Assembly: GCA_022866005.1 (NCBI GenBank)
Contig: JALHTV010000034.1
Span: forward strand, 1 to 13,978
Length of the DNA: 13,978 nt
Reading direction: 5' to 3'
Origin: Phycisphaerae bacterium
GTDB lineage: Bacteria > Planctomycetota > Phycisphaerae > SM23-33
Below, in pieces: positions 7,334-12,609 of this stretch. A program made the translations under genes and the position numbers. Under the pieces are notes generated by a model. The model did no database searches and had not been told where the DNA came from. It saw only the letters and a list, made by a program, of their open reading frames with translations. How positions within the stretch are numbered: position 1 is the first letter of the stretch; the number at the start of each line of letters is the position of its first letter.

Positions 7334-8641
7334 CTACCCCAGGGGCTTAGCCAGGAAATCTTCCAGCGGCCGGTCGACCTGCTCGCCGCTGGTCAGGTCT
7401 TTGACGGTGACGGTGGCGCCGCGACAGATAGCCGCTCGCAGGGCGGCGCGGCGGTTGGCCTCTTTGAGCTGCTTGCCCAGGGGCTGACGCTTATAGCTGA
7501 AGTCCGCCGCCAGCCCCCCCCGCCGCAAGGCGGCTACGACCGACAGCACCTGCTCGGCGCTGCTGCCGTCGGCGTCGATGACGAAGAAGTCCAGGCGCTG
7601 GCCGGGGAACTTTTTCTCACTGGGCAGCTTGCCCTTTTCTTCCAGCAGGATCCCCAGCACCACGTCGCCCATGCCGAAGCCCGTGCCGGGCAAGGTTGGG
7701 CCGCCCAGGACCTCCAGCAGGTTGTCATACCGCCCGCCACCGGCCACGGCCCGAAGCGACTGGGTGGCGTCGAAGACCTCGTAGACGATGCCCGTGTAGT
7801 ACGCCAGCCCCCGCACCACGCCCGGGTCGTAGCGGCACCAGTCGGCGATGCCGAAGCTCCCCAGGGCCGAGCGGAACTGCCGAAGATCATCGATGGCCGC
7901 CTCGACATCGGCCGCCGCGCCTCCGGACAGCTCACCGCCCAGGTCCGCGGATACCGCAGCGGCGTCTGGTTCCTTCGTGTCCATGAACCGCAGGATCATC
8001 TGACGGGCTGCGTCTTGGGACACCGCCTGGCGGAGCATAGCCTCGAACGCACCGGCGGGGACCCTGTCCCGCTTATCCAACACGGAGAGCACCTTGGGGA
8101 TCTGCTCCTGCCCCACCGCCGCCGCCCCCAGCACGGCCGTGACCAGGGCGCGGCTGGCGTAGCGCACCTTGACCTCGGCAGCCGTCAGCCCCAGCTCGCG
8201 CAGGGCATCGACGGCCACCAGGACGCACTCGGCGTCGGCCTGGGGGCTGGGTTCACCGAGGATGTCGATGTTCCACTGAAAGAACTCTCGCAGTCGGCCC
8301 TTTTGGGGGTTTTCGGCCCGGCAGAGGCGCGAGATGGAGAACCACTTGATCGGCCGGGGGAGCGAGTTGACCTTCGCATTGACCATCCGCGCCAGAGCGG
8401 GTGTGGTCTCCGGGCGGATAGCCAACCGGCGCCCGCCGCGGTCGGTGAAGCTGAACAGTTGCTCGGCGATCTCCGGCCCGCTCTTGGCCTCGAAGAGGTC
8501 CAGGGACTCCAAGATCGGAGAGTCGTACTCCTCAAAGCCGCTGCGCAGCGAGACCCGCCGCCAGGCGTCGGCGATCCAGTTGCGCACGCGCATGGCCTCG
8601 GGGTAGAAGTCTCTCGTGCCTTTGACCGGTTGGAGGTCCAC
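7334..8641 (-). CDS. hisS: Histidine--tRNA ligase
   Basis: A class II aminoacyl-tRNA synthetase charging tRNA-His in the cytoplasm. It has 435 residues, close to bacterial HisRS. The N-terminus PVKGTRDFYP is the family signature. Class II motif 2 is seen at 108-122 (RAENPQKGRLREFFQ). The histidine-specific motif GLAYYTGIVYEVF lies at about 278-290, and GGGRYDNLLEVLGG follows. A C-terminal anticodon-binding domain (about 335-430, from LDFFVIDADG onward) is present, which argues against the shorter paralogue HisZ. The start is GTG at 8641 with AAGGGA about 8 bases upstream. The promoter at 8700-8728 sits within a 53-bp element shared with the DUF2723 gene. HYExAFE follows after 36 bp. Confidence 0.95.
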   Translation of the reverse strand: MDLQPVKGTRDFYPEAMRVRNWIADAWRRVSLRSGFEEYDSPILESLDLFEAKSGPEIAEQLFSFTDRGGRRLAIRPETTPALARMVNAKVNSLPRPIKWFSISRLCRAENPQKGRLREFFQWNIDILGEPSPQADAECVLVAVDALRELGLTAAEVKVRYASRALVTAVLGAAAVGQEQIPKVLSVLDKRDRVPAGAFEAMLRQAVSQDAARQMILRFMDTKEPDAAAVSADLGGELSGGAAADVEAAIDDLRQFRSALGSFGIADWCRYDPGVVRGLAYYTGIVYEVFDATQSLRAVAGGGRYDNLLEVLGGPTLPGTGFGMGDVVLGILLEEKGKLPSEKKFPGQRLDFFVIDADGSSAEQVLSVVAALRRGGLAADFSYKRQPLGKQLKEANRRAALRAAICRGATVTVKDLTSGEQVDRPLEDFLAKPLG

Positions 8642-8679
8642 GTTCGTTTCCCTTCCTGGACCCGGACCACCGCCTGCAT

Positions 8680-8732
8680 CGGCCGGGCCAAGTGGGCATA
8701 GGCTACCAAATCCGCACCGGTGCGTGAACAGG
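8680..8732 (-). repeat. 53-bp promoter element, copy 1 (upstream of hisS)
   Basis: This stretch matches 10468-10520 at roughly 42 of 53 positions with one single-base indel on each side. On the minus strand both begin CCTGTTC and both contain GGAT(T/C)TGGTA(G/A)CCTATGC and end near CGGCCG. Each copy sits 38-60 bp upstream of a minus-strand start codon in the same orientation. The -35 and -10 lie inside it. Confidence 0.7.
8700..8728 (-). promoter_or_regulatory. Promoter of hisS
   Basis: Minus strand: -35 TTCACG (complement of 8723-8728), 17-base spacer, TGG, then -10 TAGCCT (complement of 8700-8705) followed by ATGC. Both hexamers are moderate matches, but the near-copy at the DUF2723 gene supports function. 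Predicted start is near 8693, giving a leader of about 52 nt. Confidence 0.55.
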
Positions 8733-8758
8733 TTCGGCCTGTGATTTGCCGCAGGGGC

Positions 8759-10408
8759 CTAGGGCGCCGTGACCGTCGCCGGTGGCGGGAGAAGCAAGAC
8801 CAGCGCCAGGTCGGCCATGGCCGGGGGCGAGCGCTGCAGGAGCCGCTCGGCCTGTTCCGGGGAACTCAGGTGCAGCGCCGGAACAGCAATGGGCCGGCGG
8901 AGATCGGCAAAGTGCCCAGCCGCGTAGTTCATCCACTCTTTCTCGGCGTTCACGACCGTCACGTCGGGCCGGTCCACCAGCACGTGCATGGCATATCGGC
9001 ACGCGTTGCCCGGCCAGGAGGTCATCACGAACGCCGTGTCCTGCGGCACAGGGCCTTCGGCCAAGCGGTGCATCGCGGAGACCCACCACCAATCGTCTTT
9101 CCCATTGCGGTCCACTTTCGCCCAGTTGGCCACCAGCAGGATCAGCGGCACCGCCAGACACGCCACCGGCCAGGCCCGCCGTGCTCGAGCCGACAGGCGG
9201 CCCCACGGCACCGCGCCCGCACCCAGCCCCACCAGCAAGCCCAGTCCTATCAGGCCGGGGATGACGAACGTCCGGCTGTCTATGCGATGGTTGTAGACGT
9301 AGTAGCACAAGTTTCCCAGGAACATGCCCCAGCCCAGCAGAACCCATCCGTATCGGCCCCGGGCGGCCAGGGTCCCCCAGACCGCCAGACCTATCCCCAG
9401 GATGCCCATGCTGACCCCGATCCCCGTTTCCCTCTCCAGCAGGCGCAGCCCCGAGATGTCGGAAGGCCGATCCCACGCGGTCAGTCCCAGCAGCATCCGG
9501 GTGTACTGCCACGCGTCGTCGGCCACGACGTCCGCTTGGAGCCGTCGGTCCGCCCACAGCAGGCCCAGGCTGTAGACGACGGCGTCGCGCAGGCCGCGCT
9601 GGGAAGCCTGCTTGGCGGGCAGGCCCAGGGCCTCGAGGCGGATCTCCTCGCTCAGGACGTCTTCGCGCATCGCCGGAGAGGACGGATGGGCATACTGAAC
9701 CAGAACCCCCCCGACAGACACGCAGAACGGCAGCACGAATAGCACTAGGCACACCGCGGCATCAGCCGGCCGCAGGCGGACCCGTCGGCGGTAGAACGCC
9801 CACACCGGAAGGAAGGCCGGCAGCACCGCCAGCTCGCAGGGCCTGCCCCCGATGCTGAATCCCAGCGCCAGCGCCATCAGGTACAGCCAGGCCTTGCGCC
9901 CGCCTTGCACAAAGCGCACACAGCAATAGATGCCCAGGATCAGGAAGGCCCCGTAGAACACGTAGACCTCGGCAATGACCGCCATGCCCCAGAAGATGCT
10001 GCTGAAGACCAGCGTCAAGGTCGCCGCCACCGAAGCCCACATCACCCCGGTGATCCTCCGGACCGTGGCATAGAAGACCAGACACGCCGCGACGCCGAAG
10101 ACGACCGACATAAGGTTGACCCGCCAAGCGGGGTCCGGGCCGACAGGCAGCATGCAAAACAGCTTCCCTGCGAGCACCTCAGTCATATAGCCCGGTGGGT
10201 AGCACAGACCCCCAACGGCGCTGGCGTATTGCAGAGCCGCCGAGTCTCCCCGCCCGATCCCCGGGTGCATGGTCAGCAAGTAGACCGCCGCGATGACGGC
10301 ACCCAGCCCGACCGCCACGGGCCAGGACCGGTCGCGCGCGCCGCTGCGGGACTCGTCGGGGCCGTCGGTGTGCTCTGGGGGCGGTGCCTCTGCCGAGGTG
10401 ACCAACAT
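8759..10408 (-). CDS. DUF2723 (TMEM260-like) polytopic membrane protein, probable glycosyltransferase
   Basis: A 549-residue integral membrane protein with about 10-11 hydrophobic helices, of the DUF2723 family. This family is related to GT-C protein O-mannosyltransferases and includes TMEM260. Family hallmarks are visible: TMHPGIGRGDSAALQYASAVGG, broken here for length as HPGIGRGDSAALQ then a CYPPGY loop, with the Asp of GDS as the likely catalytic acid of the first periplasmic loop; AWRVNLMSVVFG; and WGMAVIAEVYVFY. A soluble C-terminal part (about 410-549) includes DTAFVMTSWPGN and DVTVVNAEKEWMNY, typical of these proteins. The likely role is transfer of a lipid-linked sugar on the periplasmic side; donor and acceptor are unknown. 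I chose ATG 10408 because GGAGAG lies 6 bases upstream; a TTG at 10447 would add 13 residues. Its own promoter is at 10489-10516. Confidence 0.85.
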   Translation of the reverse strand: MLVTSAEAPPPEHTDGPDESRSGARDRSWPVAVGLGAVIAAVYLLTMHPGIGRGDSAALQYASAVGGLCYPPGYMTEVLAGKLFCMLPVGPDPAWRVNLMSVVFGVAACLVFYATVRRITGVMWASVAATLTLVFSSIFWGMAVIAEVYVFYGAFLILGIYCCVRFVQGGRKAWLYLMALALGFSIGGRPCELAVLPAFLPVWAFYRRRVRLRPADAAVCLVLFVLPFCVSVGGVLVQYAHPSSPAMREDVLSEEIRLEALGLPAKQASQRGLRDAVVYSLGLLWADRRLQADVVADDAWQYTRMLLGLTAWDRPSDISGLRLLERETGIGVSMGILGIGLAVWGTLAARGRYGWVLLGWGMFLGNLCYYVYNHRIDSRTFVIPGLIGLGLLVGLGAGAVPWGRLSARARRAWPVACLAVPLILLVANWAKVDRNGKDDWWWVSAMHRLAEGPVPQDTAFVMTSWPGNACRYAMHVLVDRPDVTVVNAEKEWMNYAAGHFADLRRPIAVPALHLSSPEQAERLLQRSPPAMADLALVLLLPPPATVTAP

Positions 10409-10467
10409 TGTCGGCTCTCCGATCCCCCGCCGGGGATTGCAGGCCAAGGCCTGATCGCATCCGCCAG

Positions 10468-10520
10468 CGGCCGGGGCCTGGTGCGCATAGGTTACCAGAT
10501 CCCGGCGGTTTGGGAACAGG
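10468..10520 (-). repeat. 53-bp promoter element, copy 2 (upstream of the DUF2723 gene)
   Basis: Near-copy of 8680-8732 in the same orientation relative to its gene. The best-conserved part on the minus strand is GGATCTGGTAACCTATGC followed by GCACC. It overlaps the predicted -35 and -10. Confidence 0.7.
10489..10516 (-). promoter_or_regulatory. Promoter of the DUF2723 gene
   Basis: Minus strand: weak -35 TTCCCA (complement of 10511-10516), 16-base spacer, extended -10 TGG-TAACCT (complement of 10489-10494) followed by ATGC. Predicted start is near 10482, about 74 nt before the ATG. Confidence 0.5.
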
Positions 10521-10574
10521 GCTCCCCGGGGGTAGCCGCCCTGGCCGGGCCGGCGTTATTGTCACCGCCTCATA

Positions 10575-10602
10575 TTGACGATAGGCTCCCGGGAGCTATA
10601 AT
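10575..10602 (+). promoter_or_regulatory. Strong promoter of the leader peptide-cimA transcript
   Basis: -35 TTGACG (10575-10580, 5/6), a 16-base spacer and a perfect -10 TATAAT (10597-10602). Transcription should begin at A10609 or A10610, about 42 bases before the leader peptide start and 320 before cimA. Confidence 0.82.
10585..10596. promoter_or_regulatory. Palindrome in the cimA promoter spacer, candidate operator
   Basis: GCTCCCGGGAGC is a perfect 12-bp palindrome that fills most of the spacer and abuts the -10 hexamer. This is a typical place for a repressor or MerR-type regulator site. Nothing in the window identifies a cognate regulator, and GC-rich palindromes can arise by chance. 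Confidence 0.4.
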
Positions 10603-10613
10603 CCCCATAAGGA

Positions 10614-10764
10614 CTTGCCCCACCAGGCACCCACTTAGGCAAAAGGGACCATGCGGACAAGGCAGGCACAGAGGGTCGCGACACCTCAGCCCCCCACGGG
10701 CGCCGCCGTCGTCCGCGCCGGCATCATCGTCCCCGTCATCGTACCTGGCGTGCCTTAGGGCAGG
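10614..10764 (+). promoter_or_regulatory. Protector stem (segment 1:2) of the attenuator
   Basis: CTTGCCC (10614-10620) pairs with GGGCAGG (10758-10764, one G-T), and AGGCAC (10625-10630) with GTGCCT (10750-10755), separated by a small internal loop. The 3' arm overlaps the end of the leader ORF and the antiterminator strand, so this pairing competes with antitermination when the leader is not translated. Confidence 0.65.
10651..10758 (+). CDS. Val/Ile-rich leader peptide of the cimA attenuator
   Basis: A 35-codon ORF, ATG 10651 to TAG 10756-10758. Its first half is basic and polar; its last 18 residues read AAVVRAGIIVPVIVPGVP. Among the final 16 codons, nine are Val or Ile (six Val, three Ile). 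This closely resembles the enterobacterial IlvL and IvbL leader peptides. It starts about 42 nt after the predicted transcription start and ends 28 nt before the terminator. The ribosome site is AAAAGGGA, rather close (2-3 bases) to the ATG, and an in-frame stop at 10636-10638 shows that this ATG opens the frame. Its role would be to make the ribosome pause when charged tRNA-Ile or tRNA-Val is scarce. It is unlikely to act as a protein. Confidence 0.85.
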   Translation: MRTRQAQRVATPQPPTGAAVVRAGIIVPVIVPGVP

Positions 10765-10797
10765 TGGAACCTCTCCCCTCGAGACCAGGCCCTGAGG
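10753..10797 (+). promoter_or_regulatory. Antiterminator (segment 2:3)
   Basis: CCTTAGGGC (10753-10761) is complementary to GCCCTGAGG (10789-10797) over 9 bp with one T-G pair. Across small bulges the helix can continue with GGT (10763-10765) and ACC (10784-10786). It uses the 5' arm of the terminator hairpin, so the two structures exclude each other. The leader stop codon (10756-10758) lies inside its 5' strand: a ribosome at the stop blocks it, while one stalled at the Ile/Val codons upstream leaves it free. Confidence 0.75.
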
Positions 10798-10841
10798 CGA
10801 AACGGCAGCTTCAGGGCCTCTTTGTCTGTCTTGTTCTGTCT
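10787..10841 (+). terminator. Intrinsic terminator of the attenuator (segment 3:4)
   Basis: AGGCCCTGA (10787-10795) and TCAGGGCCT (10811-10819) form a perfect 9-bp stem with a 15-base loop. A T-rich run with scattered C and G follows (10820-10841, beginning CTTTG). It lies after the leader peptide and 88 bases before cimA, with no complete plus-strand gene upstream to terminate, which fits an attenuator. Confidence 0.8.
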
Positions 10842-10928
10842 GGGCCCGGCTGCGTGTAGGATCAGCCGGATCGGGGCCCCTGCCGACAGGTTGCAGGCTG
10901 TGCAGGCGGCGCCTGAAGGACGACGACC

Positions 10929-12533
10929 ATGACACCGTCACAACAGAAAATCGAGATCTACGACACCACGCTCCGCGACGGCGCCCAGACCGAGGGCGTC
11001 AGCCTGTCGCTGGAGGACAAGTTCCTCATCGCCGAGGCCCTGGACCGCCTGGGCGTGGACACCATCGAGGGCGGCTACCCGCTGAGCAACCCCAAGGACG
11101 AGGCCTTCTTCGCGCGGATGCGGGACCGCAAGCTCACCCACGCGACGCTGGCGGCCTTTGGCATGACGCGGCGCAAAGGCGCGCAGGTCGAGCAGGATGA
11201 CGGGATGAAGGCCCTGCTGGCGAGCGCCGCCCCCGTCGTTACCCTCGTCGGCAAGAGTTGGGACCTGCACGTCCGCGACGTGCTGCGCGTCACCCACGAC
11301 GAGAACCTGGCCATGATCGCCGAGTCGGTCGCCCTGCTGGCCAAGGCGGGCCGGCGGGTGATCTTCGACGCCGAGCACTTCTTCGACGGCTGGCAGGCCA
11401 ACCGCGAGTACGCCCTGGCCACGCTGCACGCCGCTCGGGGGGCCGGGGCAAGCTGCCTGGTCCTGTGCGACACCAACGGCGGCGCCCTGCCGGAGCAGGT
11501 GGCCGAGTGCGTCCGGGCGGTCCGCGCCGCGACCGGCGACGCGCAGCTCGGCATCCACTGCCACAACGACGGCGGCCTGGGCGTGGCCAACACGCTGGCC
11601 GCCGTGCAGGCGGGCGCCACCCACGTCCAGGGCACGATCAACGGCCTGGGCGAGCGGTGCGGCAACGCCGACCTGACGGCCATCATCCCCAACCTGGTCG
11701 TCAAGTACGGCTACCGCTGCCTCCGCGAGGGCACGCTGAAGCACCTCACCGAGGTCAGCCGCTTCATCTACGAGGTGGCCAACCTGAACCTGCGCGAGTT
11801 TCAGCCGTTCGTCGGTTCGGCGGCCTTCGCCCACAAGGGCGGCATGCACGCCCACGCCGTCGCGCGCAACGTGACGACGTACGAGCACGTGGATCCCTCG
11901 GCCGTGGGCAACAGCCGGCGAGTGCTGGTCAGCGAGCTATCCGGGGTGAGCAACATCGCCGCCACCGCATCGGCCAAGTTCTGCATCGCCGACGACAAGG
12001 CCGCCCAGCGACAGGTCCTCAATGCCGTCATGGACCTGGAGAACCAGGGCTATCAGTTCGAGGCGGCCGAGGCGAGCTTCGAGGTGCTCATCCGAAGGAC
12101 CCTCGGCGGAAAGTGGTATCGAAGGCTGTGGGAGCTGGACCACTACCGCTGCGTCATCTACAAGGCCGACCAGCACGCCTCCAGCACCGAGGCCAGCGTC
12201 AAGCTGAAGCTGGGCGAGGAGGTCCTGCACACCGTGGCCGAGGGCGAAGGGCCCGTCGACTCGCTGTACATGGCCCTGCGGTCGGCCCTGCGCGGGCGCT
12301 ATCCGCAGGTGGACGACCTGCACCTGGTGGACTACAAGGTCCGCGTGGTGAACACCGCGGCGGAGACGGCCGCCAGGGTCCGCGTCGTGATCGACTGGCA
12401 CGACGCCAGCGGTGAGGCCTACTTCGGCTCGGTGGGCGTCAGTGAGAATATCATCGACGCCTCCTGGTTGGCGCTCGCCGACGCGGTGGAGTACAAGCTG
12501 CTGACGGCTTTGGACAAGGCCGGGCAGAGCTGA
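10929..12533 (+). CDS. cimA: (R)-citramalate synthase
   Basis: The enzyme condenses acetyl-CoA with pyruvate to citramalate, committing carbon to isoleucine by the threonine-independent route. It is a 534-residue DRE-TIM metallolyase of the isopropylmalate synthase superfamily. The catalytic start YDTTLRDGAQTEG has R16 and D17. Metal-binding H210-C-H212 lies in GIHCHNDGGLGVANT, and VQGTINGLGERCGNADL follows. The C-terminal part (about 390-525) is the LeuA-type allosteric dimer domain, usually the site of end-product inhibition. The DGAQTEGVSLSLEDK N-terminus and the length match the bacterial CimA group rather than LeuA or homocitrate synthase, although function cannot be proven from sequence. 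AAGGA lies 8 bases before the ATG. Expression appears to be set by the Val/Ile attenuator at 10575-10841. valS begins 76 bp downstream. Confidence 0.9.
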   Translation: MTPSQQKIEIYDTTLRDGAQTEGVSLSLEDKFLIAEALDRLGVDTIEGGYPLSNPKDEAFFARMRDRKLTHATLAAFGMTRRKGAQVEQDDGMKALLASAAPVVTLVGKSWDLHVRDVLRVTHDENLAMIAESVALLAKAGRRVIFDAEHFFDGWQANREYALATLHAARGAGASCLVLCDTNGGALPEQVAECVRAVRAATGDAQLGIHCHNDGGLGVANTLAAVQAGATHVQGTINGLGERCGNADLTAIIPNLVVKYGYRCLREGTLKHLTEVSRFIYEVANLNLREFQPFVGSAAFAHKGGMHAHAVARNVTTYEHVDPSAVGNSRRVLVSELSGVSNIAATASAKFCIADDKAAQRQVLNAVMDLENQGYQFEAAEASFEVLIRRTLGGKWYRRLWELDHYRCVIYKADQHASSTEASVKLKLGEEVLHTVAEGEGPVDSLYMALRSALRGRYPQVDDLHLVDYKVRVVNTAAETAARVRVVIDWHDASGEAYFGSVGVSENIIDASWLALADAVEYKLLTALDKAGQS

Positions 12534-12544
12534 AGGGCCAGCGG

Positions 12545-12565
12545 CAAATGCTCAATGCCCAATGC
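12545..12565. repeat. Period-7 repeat tract between cimA and valS
   Basis: Three consecutive heptamers, CAAATGC, TCAATGC and CCAATGC, lie just after the cimA stop. A C run and a weak CCCC/GGGG hairpin follow. A related period-7 tract is in valS at 13826-13860. Confidence 0.6.
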
Positions 12566-12609
12566 CCCCCCTGCTGCTGCGGGGTGAGGATGCTTGAAGA
12601 ATAGAGACT

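Noticed and set aside
6521..8701. 726-codon plus-strand open frame
   Set aside because: It runs antisense across bioB, the small gene, HYExAFE and hisS, and its product is low-complexity Gly/Arg/Gln-rich. It is a GC-driven shadow of real genes.
8725..8758. Terminator for the DUF2723 gene (ACAGG-CCGAA-CCTGT hairpin)
   Set aside because: The stem is only 5 bp and no T tract follows on the minus strand; the sequence also overlaps the hisS promoter element.
10609..10772. 6S-like regulatory RNA
   Set aside because: The region folds as a long rod with a central bubble and is followed by a terminator, which resembles 6S RNA. The Val/Ile-rich ORF inside it, the stop codon placed in an antiterminator strand, and a branched-chain pathway gene downstream are explained much better by an attenuator.
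12590..12604. Five-codon ORF (MLEE, stop) just before valS as a regulatory uORF
   Set aside because: Too short to judge and without informative codons. It could couple translation to valS, but nothing beyond chance supports this.
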